Positions 1 through 23,311 of a stretch of DNA of 64,000 bases are shown one piece after another; within the stretch, counting starts at the first letter, position 1, and each line of letters opens with the position of its first letter. A program made the position numbers and the translations under genes. The stretch is from Epiperipatus broadwayi. Lineage: Eukaryota; Onychophora; Udeonychophora; Euonychophora; Peripatidae. Below the pieces are notes generated by a model. The model had not been told where the DNA came from and did not search any database. It saw only the letters and a program-made list of their open reading frames with translations. The DNA is taken from the NCBI GenBank assembly GCA_028023455.1, contig JAQFVV010012666.1, positions 997,256 through 1,061,255 of the forward strand, given 5' to 3'.

Positions 1-780
1 GTCTTCTATTATCTCCACATCCATCTTACGTTCTTTTACTGTGTTTGATAGAATGTCGGTCTCGGTTTCTGTATCTACTTCTTCTGTATTTACTCCTTTT
101 ACTGGTTCTACCTCAGATATATCAATTATATCCTTTTTAGCATTCTCACTGCCTGGCATACAAGAATCTGCCATTTCAGCATGCTTGTTTTCTTGGAGAC
201 AATCTTCTGGATCTGCCAACTTTACTTGTTTGTAATGATAATGGCAATACATATCTGAGTCTTTTTCAACATCAAGACATTCAAATTTTCCCCCTTTATG
301 GAACAGATTTTCTTCTCTTGGTTCACCATCCTGATCATCACTATCCCCTAAATTTCCTCCAGGAATTTCTCCTGCTTCTCCTCCCTCTACATCTATATCC
401 TCTTGGCTATCCTTCTTACTCTCTGCAATATCCACTGGGTACTTCTCCAGGTTTATCATTTTCTTCTGAGAAGGCTCCTCCAGTTTGAACACTTCCTGCT
501 GGCAGTTTACTCCCAATCCTTTTGAACCCTTATGTAACTCCTCTATATTTTGATTTCTTTCCTTCATTTTTCTGCCTAGGACTTGCAGGCATTCCCCTAT
601 CTCCATTTTATAGGATTGCAAATCTTCCCCTATCTCCATTTTATAGGCATCCAGTTTCTCCCCCATTCTAAGGTACCCTTCTTGTTGGACTGTCTCCATC
701 ATCACTTTCATCTGTAACCATAAGGTTGGTGACATGATAATTTGGCTTTCCCTCATGACTTTCTTTGGATGGCTGTCCAT
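1..780 (-). CDS. Partial 260-codon ORF, acidic coiled-coil protein, Gag-like N-terminus (runs off left edge)
   Basis: Reading the minus strand from an ATG at 778-780, all 260 codons to position 1 are open, which is exceptional in DNA this AT-rich; an in-frame stop lies just upstream at 805-807, which supports this start. The predicted protein begins MDSHPKKVMRES, then has a helical amphipathic stretch in which the motif YKMEIGE occurs twice (about residues 50-62), then a long acidic, Glu/Asp-rich low-complexity region with a few Cys and His residues (for example near DMYCHYHYK). No signal peptide or membrane segment is visible. Base composition is clearly richer in G and C than the flanks. 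I do not recognise the family. A long coiled-coil and acidic N-terminus preceded by a repeat-rich leader resembles Gag of LTR retrotransposons, but a host exon is possible. The C-terminal part lies outside the window. Confidence 0.6.
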   Translation of the reverse strand, partial: MDSHPKKVMRESQIIMSPTLWLQMKVMMETVQQEGYLRMGEKLDAYKMEIGEDLQSYKMEIGECLQVLGRKMKERNQNIEELHKGSKGLGVNCQQEVFKLEEPSQKKMINLEKYPVDIAESKKDSQEDIDVEGGEAGEIPGGNLGDSDDQDGEPREENLFHKGGKFECLDVEKDSDMYCHYHYKQVKLADPEDCLQENKHAEMADSCMPGSENAKKDIIDISEVEPVKGVNTEEVDTETETDILSNTVKERKMDVEIIED

Positions 781-2350
781 AATATCTTTCAGTTTTGGGT
801 ATGATTAAGAATTATCCTAATTATTAATATTTGCTGTAAATGATTATTTACTGACTCTCCCACCAAAATGGCTCTCTCTCTCTAATTCCTAACTTTCAGA
901 CCACTGCATTCCTTTATTAACCTATCCTTACTACTGATCTCAATAACCACTGCCACTTTCAAGTTTAAGTCCTGTTTACATCTAACATACTCAAGTATTT
1001 TATAAAAAAAAAATTTTAAAGTACTAGTAAAAGCATTTATGTAAAAAAAAATTTTAAAAAGAAATTATATTACCAATTGCACCTCCTTTCTTCCTTCACT
1101 GAAGCCGATCATTCCTAAGAAAAGACTTTAAAAAAAAATTTTATGAAAAAAAAATTTTGCTTTCTATGCCAGGTTTGATCTGAAGTACATGTATATATCT
1201 CCATTTTTAATTTACCTTGACCTTGCCTCTTTTTGTTTCATTGCTCATTCTCCAAACCAATCCAAATTTTTATAACAAGTTTAAAGCAATAGAGCTCCTT
1301 TATGCAAACCCTTTTCTCTACCCCTGATGACAAAATTTATATGAGGGTGACTATCAATCTATTCAAATCACCCACGGGCACCAGTCTCCAGTGAGCAAGA
1401 AACACACCACATATATAACCTAAGATTCCAATTTCCAATATGTATGCAACACACCCAATATATGGTTGACCTATCCTGCATACATTCATGCCATATCTGA
1501 GCCAGAGACACTTTAAAATTCTTTACTTAAAGTAAACAGTCTCAGTAAATAGACAACAAAAAAAAAATTATAAAATTTATACACATATATATGGCTCATG
1601 TGTATATAGCCAACAATACTCCTCCCAGTTGCAATACCAAGATTTTAAAAAAAATTTACATATATTTTTCATCATATATATCAATTCAGAGCCTGTATTC
1701 AGTTCAGGACCTGTATTCAGTTCAATGCTTTTATCAGTTCAGGGCATGTGAATTAACTAACTGGTTGTTCATACTCAAGAGAAAAATATACATATGCCAA
1801 TATTGTTAAAAAAAATTATATTTCATGAAAAAAAATATTTTATATATATCAACACCCACACACTCAGTTTAGGGTGTGTAACTAAGTTTGTCCATGCATG
1901 GCATTCATATTTGGAGAGAAAATATAATATAAATGCATATATTTAAAAAAAAACATATATTCAATTTAGGGCCTATACCTGGTTCAAGACCATGTTCAGG
2001 TTCTATACTCAGTTCAGGGACATGAACATCAATTGAAGAAGCCCACTGACTTAAGCATCCATAATCAGTGAAAAAAAAATTACATAATCAAAAAAACAAA
2101 AATTTGTACTCATATATCTATCTTTCAGGGTCGTGAAAATTAACTAGGCCCCACGGAAGGGCGTCCATAATCGAGGGAAAAAAAACCTCTGTAACAGTCA
2201 GATTTGTACACTCATGCAACAAAATTCAGAGCCCAAGCAAAATATACCAAAGCTGACCATAGTGAGGTGGTTGAGACCTCTAATCCGACCAAACTCCAAC
2301 TCATCTGCTAGTACTCCAAATTTAACACCTTATGAGTGACATTCCTGGGG
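781..2350 (-). repeat. Leader-like region with degenerate tandem repeats upstream of the Gag-like ORF
   Basis: Between about 1660 and 2200 a unit of roughly 110-150 bp recurs four times in degenerate form. Each unit carries a CAGTTCAGGG-like core, a segment resembling GTGAATTAACTA, a CCAT-containing segment and an A-rich GAGAAAAA end. The rest holds A-tracts and short pyrimidine stretches. It lies upstream of the minus-strand ORF starting at 780, so it may be the 5' leader or LTR of the same element. No LTR ends were identified with confidence. Confidence 0.4.
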
Positions 2351-4556
2351 CTACACTCAGTTCTCATTTAACCGTGAGCCGACATAGAACAGGAAGAAAC
2401 ACGAGACTTAAGGTCATTACTAACCTAACTAAATAAGTGATATATATAACACTTGACACTCTATTAATCTTAAATACTAGACATACACATATAGCATATA
2501 AACTCATTAAGAAATTGGAGTAATGAACTGTGACATTTAATAATATATTGTGGATGGGATAAAATACTATGGATTGGATAAGATACTGTGTTTTGGTTTG
2601 ATCTAGAGTCTGAGCAAGAAAGATATACAACAGTTTATATAAAAAAAAGATTTATTAAAATGATAACAAATGATCTAACACAAAATATCATAATGGCAGG
2701 GATTGTATAATCTTCACATGGTATTCAATACAGGCAAGCATGTTACAATAGTTGGGATTGTTATCAAGTACATCTGTTCCCTTTTAAACATATTACAATA
2801 CATGTGTGTATGAGTTATAGAGGTCATGCCTAATTATTTAATATGCTCATCTTATGAACTTAACTTGCTTAAGTTAGAAGTTGATACTTTAGTAGAGATG
2901 ATGATGAGTACAGCCAGTTTTAAAGACTGTTATATATACTAATTAACTGAGCAACTAAATAAACTCAGAATCATGCAGATTCAAACTGATAACCAGATTC
3001 AAACTCCAGTCTAAAGCTGAATGATTAATTAATATGGGAAAAAGAACTGGTTACCATTAGGTCCACATATATGCGCTATGGCGCTATATAAAATATTAAA
3101 GAAATAAACTTGCAGTGCGAGTGTGTGATTCTTCCAGAGTTTCAGCATCAAATGCTCGGTTTGCTCTGAGACCAACGTTTTGCTGCTATTGATATATGAA
3201 GATAAAGTTCAGGAAGTTGGATTGGCTTTATGGAAAAATCTGGGTGCTCACGCCCCCAGTTCTAATGAAGATAGCCATAACCCGAACTAAATAAAGGGGC
3301 GGTTTGTTACCGTGAACCCTTGTCAGAGGCAGCAAAACGTAACACATATAAGTGTACTATATAATAACACACCTGCAATGCACGCAATATATATATAAAA
3401 AGCAATAAGTATGCATATAATTAATTGCGCCTAAAACAGATTGCTTTTATCTGTCAAGCTAATTCAAAACAGTTCTTAAAATTAGCATTATAAGTATGCT
3501 AATAAAATGGGCTTAAACTACATAAAAATAATCAAGTTAAGATCCTGAATCTGCATATAAATATTCTTAATTAAGGAGGGAAAGTATATTCGATGGGACT
3601 TAATACAAACATTAGCGAATATACTTTATCATCTCTAGACAATATATATATCCCCTTCCAACTAATAAATATCAAAGGTTATAATATAAGATCGGTTAAG
3701 CAAATCTTAAAAAAATACGATTTTACAATATATATATATATATATAACTATGAAAATAACGAGTGGTTAGCGCATTCGTTTATTACCAATATTATAATTT
3801 CAAAACAATGATTTAATAAAATAAACAATGCTTTTAAATGTCTAAGTGAAGATTACAATTATCTCCTTTATAAATTACTTACTTAGTTTCATTGTTTCGA
3901 AATCTGAGCATATTATCACATTAAACATAACAAAATGCATTTAAACAAAATATTAAAATTATGGAAATTAGGCAAGACTGTTAGTTGTAAGAATTGAAGA
4001 GAATAAATTTCGGACATTTAATGAGTATAAAAAAAAATATGAAATCCTTTAATTCATAAAAGATTTCAGCAGTTTATAAAATTAAAGTAAGTGATTTTTT
4101 TTCCTTTTTACATTATATATAAAGTCACAGACCGATAGTTTCTTTTTATAAGAGGGTAAAATTGAAAGAGTTTTTATAATTTAGATAGAACATTCTTTTT
4201 AAAATGTTATAAGAATTTATAGATTAAAGTTCATACCGCAGCTCCTTTTAAAAATGATTACCATCTCTCTCTGCCTCCTTGAGTGGACTTGAAGCATATA
4301 TCAATGATCGTGGTTGGAATAGGGCATCTGACAGGGTCATAATCTTCAGTGGCCTTTCAGATAGGTCAAATTTCTTCATATTCTCCATGCAGGTTGCAGG
4401 GAAGTCTATTCAAGGGAATGTTTAGGAATTGAGAGAAGCCATCTGGTTTTCGAGCCAGTAAATATATTATTTTACTTGATCATTTTTGGATTCTGGTCTC
4501 CACAACAATTTTCAGAAAAAAAAGCTAAAGAGAGTCCTCCAAAAAAAACTTTGCAA
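2351..4556. other. Non-coding AT-rich stretch with a higher-complexity island
   Basis: No gene is supported. An island at about 3100-3350 is richer in G and C than its surroundings and has no long open frame; it could be an old LTR or another repeat fragment. The remainder is AT-rich unique-looking DNA with short (TA)n runs. Confidence 0.4.
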
Positions 4557-5047
4557 TATTTATATTCCCTAGATCAAAAGCCAGTGACCATCTATTTTAA
4601 AAACACAATTCAGACTTCTAAGTTTTAGCCTTAGGTCTCTTTTGATTCTTATCTTTTTTTATCTTGTTGCCCAAACTTTTACTGGTTTGATCTGAGAAAA
4701 GAAATTCATTACAATCATAATGAATGAGCTCTAGAACAATGTCAATAACCTAGGGACTATCTGATCCCACCTGCAATTTATTCTAAATAAAAATCTGTGA
4801 TATCTATATTCCCTAGATCAAAAGTCAGTGACTATCTATTTTAAAGCACAATTCAAACTTCTTCTAAGTTTTACAGCAATCTGTCTCTTTTGATTCTAAT
4901 CTCTCTTTTTTTTATCTTGTTGCCAAATTTTTACTGGTTTGATCTGGGAAAAGAAATTCATTACAATCGTAATGAATGAGCTCTAAAACAATGTCAATAA
5001 CCTAGGGACTATCTAATCCCACCTGCGAATTATTCTAAATAAAAATC
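4557..5047. repeat. Tandem duplication, two copies of about 244 bp
   Basis: Copy 1 is about 4557-4800 and copy 2 about 4801-5047. Both contain TATTCCCTAGATCAAAAG, TTTTACTGGTTTGATCTG, a dyad around ATTCATTACAAT and TAATGAATGAGCTC, and CAATAACCTAGGGACTATCT. They differ by scattered substitutions and small indels. No coding potential is seen in either copy. Confidence 0.85.
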
Positions 5048-10774
<5,727 letters not shown>

Positions 10775-11351
10775 TTAACATTCCACCAATAGCAAAAATG
10801 TTAAATTTAGAAATGGTTTTTTTAAAAAATATTTCCAAGTAAGACAAAGTTTGCATGTATTATCTCGCTTATTGATACAATCTGGCCTTTTAAGTATCTC
10901 AATGGCTTCTCTAATTTTGCACTGGTAGAGATTATCACATCTGGATATGATCCTGGTACTAGAAAAATCAATTTTATGAACTGAATCTATAGTATGGAGT
11001 GAGAGTGCTGATGATGATGACTGTACTTGAACTGCATTAGCATGTTCATCTCACCTAACACTGATGTGACAATTACTCATACCAATGTAAGAAGCTTTAC
11101 AATTTTTACATGAGATTTGATAGACACCATGAGATTCAAGAAGGATTGAATCCTTAGGTTGGTTATTATATTGCTGATCTTTTGATGAGTAGAAAATGCT
11201 GTGTCTATATTATAGCATTTTAATATATGTCTGATACTGTCTGTAGTTCCTTTTACATATGGAACACAAATCCTAATAGTTGATTTATTATCTTTTTGTT
11301 TCTTATTTTATCTATTTTGGGCTTGAAATAAGGCTTTTTTTATAAATTTGT
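10775..11351 (-). pseudogene. PLE-A linker and GIY-YIG endonuclease fragment
   Basis: The minus strand first shows the conserved PLE linker motif RICVPYVKGTTDSIRHIL, then the endonuclease signature GVYQISCKNCKASYIG (about 11080-11141), a following R and EH pair, and the helix motif KIREAIEIL with the expected glutamate. GIY-YIG endonucleases nick target DNA and so provide a primer for PLE reverse transcription. An in-frame TGA lies between the R and the DEH residues, and the linker needs a frame adjustment, so this part cannot be translated intact. Confidence 0.85.
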
Positions 11352-11364
11352 AATTATAACTATT

Positions 11365-11592
11365 ACATATTGCTAGAAGAAATGATAATAGATGGACAAT
11401 TAAAATTTTAAACTGGATTCCAAAAGATTGTAAAAGACCCATAAAAAGACCACATGTGAGATGGATGGATGAAATAAGAAAATGTGCAGGGGTGTTGTGG
11501 AAAAGAGAAGCTAAAGATCGGAGAAGATGGATTAAACTTGGAGAGACCTTCATCCTGCAGTGGATTGATAATGGTTGATGATGATGATGATG
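11365..11592 (+). mobile_element. 5'-truncated RTE LINE 3' end nested in PLE-A, with 13-bp target-site duplication
   Basis: AATTATAACTATT occurs at 11352-11364 and again at 11593-11605, flanking a 228-bp insertion. The insert is open on the plus strand from 11366 to a TGA at 11576-11578. It encodes the typical RTE ORF2 C-terminus, with ARRNDNRWT, a W-P spacing, RPHVRWMDEI and a W-x-x-EAKDRRRW-like helix. It ends in a short (ATG)n tail. It is closely similar to the end of the RTE copy at 52604-55440. Severe 5' truncation, a target duplication and a microsatellite tail are classic target-primed reverse transcription products. The intact small frame suggests it is younger than the host PLE. Confidence 0.92.
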
Positions 11593-11605
11593 AATTATAA
11601 CTATT

Positions 11606-16800
<5,195 letters not shown>

Positions 16801-16983
16801 ATATCTTATGAACTGCCTATACCCTCCCACTGAGCTGAGTTGAACATAAATTTAAATATAGAGTCTCAGTAATAATTTTGTATTATATATCTTATTATAT
16901 TGTTCTATTCATTGGTAGAACTGGCACCTGGGCATTTCGCTCATGTAGTGTACATGAGTGGTGTTGGGAGTGTAGGTTATAAT
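16801..16983. repeat. Dispersed repeat fragment shared with 51660-51780
   Basis: This segment and the one at about 51660-51780 share a CCC-x-C-x-ACTGAG stretch and, about 90-100 bp later, AGAACTGGCACCTGGGCATTT (AGAATTGGCACCTGGACATTT in the other copy). In both loci a dinucleotide array begins soon after the shared motif. No coding potential; the family is not recognised. Confidence 0.6.
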
Positions 16984-17045
<62 letters not shown>

Positions 17046-17062
17046 CTATATATATATATATA
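16984..17062. repeat. Compound (CA)n(TA)n microsatellite
   Basis: (CA)n at 16984-17010 passes into (TA)n, interrupted by TATTAC near 17043. Confidence 0.97.
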
Positions 17063-20000
17063 GTAACCTAAAAAACATTGATAATCTCAAAAAACAATCA
17101 ATCCCTATCATCCTCCTAATTTCAGACCTTATCTCCAACCTTTAGAAATATTTTAAACAACTCTACCAAGTGCTAATTGTTGGACACATATCTTTTAAAC
17201 AATAATAGGGCTGGGTTGAGACTCTTACAGATAACAATAAGGATTACAAAGAAGTCTATGTTCAGTGGTCTGTTACATATAAAAAAATTAGCTACAAAGA
17301 TATACAATTAAGATAAAGGAAGATCTTAACTCTGATAGGATAAATTATTCCAAATAAAACATATATAATTTGGGAAGAGATAAAACTTCAATCATTCCCT
17401 AATAAATAATTTAGAATAATGTAAATCTCCACCTTCATCCCAATCAAACTCTCTGAGCTATAAATATTTGCACTTTCACAACATGTTCTCTAATAGTCTT
17501 TTATGATTAACAAACTCTATTGTATAGTTTAATATTATCCACTGATATGATCTGAATTCCTTTACATCTTGTAGAATAAAGAAGTAATCCTTTCTTATAA
17601 TGCCAAATAAAGATCTCAGGATTTTCTTTCTGGTATTTTATCAAATAAAATTATGGTATAGTGTTGCAAATCAAATGACTGACATTCTATCAGGCTTTAG
17701 AAACATACATTGTATCTGATTAATATCATAATAATAATGGCGTAGATTACCAAAAAAATGCTTATTTTAATTAACATCTATCTGAAATAATAATAAAAAA
17801 AATCTGAATACTTACAGCCTTTTACCCAGAATGACATTCAAATAATAGAAGAAAAAGAGTACATTTCATTTCCCTCTCTTATCCTAAACAACACAGATAA
17901 AATACTTAATTTACAATATTTAAATTCTGATAATAGGTCAGTAAAGTGCAATTTGAATTATGGATGGATATATCCATCGCCATACTTAAATGAACAGTTG
18001 TCATTTTAAAAAATTTAATTAAAAAATAATTGTTATCATTTTTTTTTCTTATTAATTATTAATGGTTTTGGATCATGAGAATTATAATTATCCGATTTGA
18101 AAATATGCATTTTATTTCACTTTATGGGTTTGTGGAACCAAAGAAAAAAAAATTTCACGCAGAAAAATACTCAAAAACCACATTCTAATAAATTTTAAAA
18201 ATACATTTACTACATCTAAACATTAACAAAAAATATTTACAAAGCACACTAATACAATTACAGTTTGGACATCATAGCTACTGGATTCTTTTTTATATTT
18301 AACTCTAAGGAGTTAATAATGTAAATTAACATAATGTCAAGACTATTGCTTCTTGGTTGTCTAATTTCAAAAATGGCATAATAAAATTTATGGCCATAAA
18401 TGATTATGATTCCTTGCTAAATACTTATTTGAAATCACATTTTATTCTAACTAAACCACATCATTAAGCAACCATTAATGAAATTGAAAATAATAATCAT
18501 AATGGTTGGAAAGCTTGCACTATAAGATAATTAACATTTTCCATATATTTTACATCCTAACACACTTATCATATCTCATTATTTAAATAATATAATAAAA
18601 TTATGAGGAATATCTTCAATATAATCTATGGCTGCTTCTAAATTATCTAGCTAATATGATGATGATAACTGTCATTATTACATTATAACTGATCATTGCC
18701 TCACCCTATGTGAAACTCAATACTAAATGGTAATTAAAAAAAGCATTCATCAGAAGTCACACATACGTTGATAGTTAACTTATTTAATGTCCACATAATA
18801 ATATTAAATTTTAAATTTTATGAAACTTACAAAACCCATGGGCGAATTTCTCCATATGATGTATATAATTAGCATTGTGTCTCTGTATTCCCTTCATACT
18901 ATGCTTTAAATTGAGGAATTAAATTATTAAATCTTGTGGATTTACTTGTATACTACTGGCAAAACACAGTAGCACAATACATATATTATTATGATCAACT
19001 AAAGCACTGAAATTACTACCTTAATAATTAGCTATCATTGCCATAACTTTTATAAATACAATAGTCTACACCTTCTGTGGTGGACAATCTAGTATTTCAA
19101 ATAGAACATAGAGGACAACATCACTAAATAAGCTCCTAAGAGCAAGACATCCTGACATAAAAAATGGTGGCTCCCATGCTTATCTCTCAAGCATAATTGT
19201 ATGTGAAGATGCAGTCTTATCACATAAGAAAAGGGAAACACACCAAAGACAAATGATTCTCTCCATGAAATCTAATTGAATAAGCTATATAAAAATATTT
19301 TGGAACACTGTCTTCTCATGGCAAATACATATAATAATGGGAGATCGTTTTCATCCCATAAACATCATAAATGGTATACTATCTGATAAATCTAGAGCTA
19401 TAAAGTTTAACTATTTCTCACAGTGGCAAGATACAAATTTATACCTAATTATAAAGATTAATAGCTTGTATCAACATTAAAATGCACACATTAAACAATA
19501 TTCAAAACCCCCAGGAAAGTATTAGTGAAAACGACTATAAACACATTAAAATAGTATAGTAAATATTTGCATAAGATAAGGAATATGCACACAAACAATG
19601 AACATAATAAATATTTATGAATTTAAGTGGACATATTATTAATTAAGTGGTTATGAAATAAATTTGTTCTCAGACAAATCCAAAATCTAATTTCTGCTAT
19701 GAATGATATTAAGAAAATTATTAAAACTTTTGATAAACATACCTGTAATGATTATTTGTCCTAAATTATAAAGAATAGGCAATTTTAAATTAAACACTTC
19801 ACCAATATATTTAAAATTACATGTGTGTAATAAAATCTCTACACACTTTATTGTAAACTCCTTGAGACAATTTCAGATAATAAAGTATGATACCTGGACA
19901 TATAAGTTAAAGCATAAAATATATAACTATTATATTACTTTTTATAAAACAAAATAATAATTACAATAATAATTATGTAAATGATAAATTCAGTTCATTA

Positions 20001-21750
20001 GTAAAGCTTCCTCAACAGTAGGCAAATAATTTACAGTGCGAGATCCCACGTCGTTAGCGATAAGAATAATATTGACACATTAGTATTTTTCAAAACAATA
20101 TATTTTTTTAAAAGAAATAATAAAGCAGCTACGACTTCACTTTGATAGAAGACAAGTACATGAATACGATACTACTTTAAACAATTTAATATTAATTAGC
20201 TAGTTTTAAAATATGACAATTATGTACATTTTATTATTAACTATAAAATTTGAATAGTGACCTGCAGTTTCACTGAAAAATATTTATTAAATGTTTTTTC
20301 CACTCTTTCTGGAGAAGCAGATGCCGCCATAAAATAAAATGATATTCCAATTTTCATTAATAAATTTTAACTTTCCAAAAGACAGTCTTCAATTTATCTT
20401 TGTTTTTATTTTTTATTTTTAAATCATTTAGATATTTGTTGTTGTTTTTTTTAAGTTAATATTTAAGAGCAAAACATTTATTTAAATGATTTTAGTTTTG
20501 AACAGTTCTTAACATTTTTTTAATTTTTTTTTTTTTTTTATTTATTTTTGAACTTGGTCTTAAATTGACTGCCACAAAGAACGCAATTTATTAGCATAAA
20601 ATGATTGTTTACTATTTTCCATACGATCTCAGTTAAGATTACCATTTTCATTTGTTGAAATTTTTTATAATTAAATGTTAAATCAGAAGTATTATGTTGG
20701 TGCATTATATTATGAAATTTAGACCATTTAGTTTAAAGAAAGCATAAAACTTGATACCTTAGTCTATCCTTCAGAAATCCATTATATGTGAAGACTTTAA
20801 AGAAAACTATACTGGTTTTAAAACAAATGCAAATAATAAATGTAACACTGTTTTTTCTTCTTCTTATTAGGGCAACTAAAAAAAAAAAATCCAATCAGTT
20901 TTCTGCTCTTTTCTTCAATATAAAAAAAAAATATATCACGTGTCAGTATTCCGCATTTCAATTTCAATGTTAATAAATCAACTACTTAATATGAATAAAG
21001 TTTTTTTTTTCTATAAACATAATAAACAGAAACTATGTGTAATATGTTTCTGTCAGAAGTTTAGAATAATAAATATTTTATTTGTCAAGTTTTATTATCT
21101 ATTTTACTTTAAACAGTTAATAAATAAATTAAATATTTTAATGATTAATCTTAAAGATTTAAACGTCAACATGCAAATCTATGCATGCACACACACATAA
21201 GAGTATGAAACTAATCTCATTTAAGGCAAGCTTCTTTTAATAATCCACTTCAACTTTGAATAACTAAATGCGATTGAATTATTTTAAGACTTAACTGAAG
21301 TATAAATTATAAAGGTGATTAACTAAAATAATTTAACTAAATTATTAAAAAACTTCTTAGTAACCCAATAAATTTTCAACACTAAAAATTAAAATATTCA
21401 TTCAGTTAGCTGTCTTTTCTTTTACCTTTTATAATTTTTTTACATTATGAACTCGCACTTTATTAAGTTTTTATTAAATATGAACAGAAGTTATATATTC
21501 TATTAATATATTTTATTAAATAACTATTTAACTCTAAATATATGAAATATTGCTTATTAAGTGATACCATTTTAGCTCAAGATTAAATAATATGGTTTTA
21601 TGTCTCTAGTTGTTAGTTTTATTTTATCTTTTTTTTAAATGGCTAATTATCATATAATGCACTGTTAAAATAATTAATGACATTATGTGGCATATCAAAT
21701 GGTTACTTTATATATATTATATATATATGTCGCTTGCTCTAGAGCTCTCT
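17063..21750. other. Non-coding AT-rich stretch, includes an old dispersed repeat
   Basis: No gene is supported. Around 19311-19372 the sequence CTCATGG, then AAA, GGGAGATC, TTTTCATCCCA and AAA occurs in the same order and spacing as at about 57788-57835, indicating an old dispersed repeat whose limits I cannot set. Confidence 0.45.
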
Positions 21751-21777
21751 ATATATATATATATATATGCCATTTAT

Positions 21778-21817
<40 letters not shown>

Positions 21818-22091
21818 GGCAAGTGAAAAGAGTTAAATGGTTACCTGTGAATGTAACTTTATGTTCACACATTGGTGTTTTACGTCCCCTGCCAAAATCA
21901 GCTACACAAAAAAATGATGTGTCTTCCAAAAATTGCATATTAAAATCTGCTACCTTTGAAGATGTTATCAGCGCTCGTTTGAATGTGTACCATTCAATTA
22001 TTTCAGGGTCACTCATAAAGGCTGTGGTGCAAACTAAAACCACTCTATTCACATAGTTTTTTACAGGTTCAAGACATATAGGACCTTTTTC

Positions 22092-22178
<87 letters not shown>
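21751..22178. repeat. Cluster of (TA)n and (GT)n arrays around a higher-complexity segment
   Basis: (TA)n occurs at 21751-21768, 21782-21814, 22099-22125 and 22130-22162, followed by (GT)n at 22163-22178. Between them, 21830-22052 is less AT-rich and open on the minus strand for about 75 codons (with SDPEIIEWYTFKRAL and FFCVADFGRGRK), which I do not recognise; it may be a repeat fragment. Confidence 0.7.
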
Positions 22179-22925
22179 TTAATTATATAATTGAATATTT
22201 ATAAATACAGTAATTAGATAATTAAAAAGTTTATGCCCTTAAAAGCACTTTCGAAAACAATAATATTTTTTAATAATAATATTGATTCCCTGCTAATCTG
22301 AAATATGGATAGCAATACCATATATTTCAAATGATCAAGTAAATTTTAAAAGGAATATTTGTAAAGGTATATGTGCTATTGCATTTTACACACCTCCCAC
22401 ATTAAACAAATTAATAAATATGTCTAAAGATAAAAACTGATTCATAAATAAAATTTATGTCATTTATAAATGGATATGTAAATGTGGCAGTGCATATGTA
22501 GGTGAATCCAGATGTAAATTGGAAAAAAGAATTAAAGGGCACTTGCTGTTATTAAAACATGTCCAGAAATCGAAACAAAATTTTAAAGTAGATAATGATA
22601 TTTCAGCATCTGTTTTTTATGCCCATAATAAGTCATGTACTTATGGTTTTGATGTCAATTTTAATAATGTAAAAATATTGCAAATAAAAGTAATATAACA
22701 ATAAAAGGAAAATAAAAGAATTTATGTTAATATACAAATATGAACATGATTTAATTAACAGGCAGGCAGCAAACATTAAGATCACAGGAATGTGGAAACA
22801 TTAGCCACTCAAAGTGTTAGTTGACAAAGATTACTATGATAATTAAAAGTGCTCATGCATGGATAAAATTTTAACTTATTTAATTACTGTATTTATAAAT
22901 ATTCAATTGTATAATTATGTATATT
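22178..22925 (+). mobile_element. Penelope-like element, family B, copy 1: 3' fragment between inverted repeats
   Basis: A GIY-YIG-coding fragment is flanked by an inverted repeat: about 22178-22252 on the left and 22844-22925 on the right, sharing ATTGAATATTTATAAATAC with its reverse complement. Arrays of (TA)n and (GT)n abut the left arm. PLE insertions are known for inverted terminal fragments produced during template switching, so this is the expected form of a truncated PLE insertion. Encoded residues align with the copy at 37453-38364. Confidence 0.85.
22305..22803 (+). pseudogene. PLE-B GIY-YIG endonuclease, copy 1
   Basis: Plus-strand codons give, in order, IPYISNDQVNFKR, a GICAIAFYTPPTLNKLIN linker, then VIYKWICKCGSAYVGESRC (a GIY-YIG variant with a CxC pair), EKRIKGHL, SASVFYAHNKSC, and NRQAANIKITGMWKH before a stop at 22801-22803. 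Each block aligns without gaps to the minus-strand copy at 37453-38364 (ISDEQVKFIRK, GLYHIAFF, IIYRLICGCGLQYIGESKC, NRQSSNIKITELWEI). One in-frame TGA at 22438-22440 and a frameshift after about 22690 disable it. Confidence 0.88.
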
Positions 22926-22973
22926 GCTTTAAAATGATACAGACATGGAATAGTAATATATATATATATTTTC

Positions 22974-23046
22974 TGGGTTCATCCATGTTAAAATATTTTA
23001 AATATTGATATACCAACATTAAAATACTTTAACACGGATGAACCCA
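22974..23046. repeat. Small foldback, 28-nt arms
   Basis: Arms 22974-23001 and 23019-23046 are reverse complements with two mismatches, sharing TGGGTTCATCC at the outer end; the loop is 17 nt. A short (TA)n precedes it and a long (TA)n array follows at 23088. Confidence 0.85.
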
Positions 23047-23083
23047 CAAAATATGTCTTTTATATATGCAAACCATAAAAATC

Positions 23084-23236
<153 letters not shown>

Positions 23237-23311
23237 TTCTGGTCTTTCTACCCTTTACTGATGTGAGCCAACTAGTTTGAAACCATTGTTTAAAGGTTGG
23301 AGACACAGAAA

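Noticed and set aside
41-235. Plus-strand Ser-rich 64-codon frame
   Set aside because: Antisense of the much longer 260-codon minus-strand frame.
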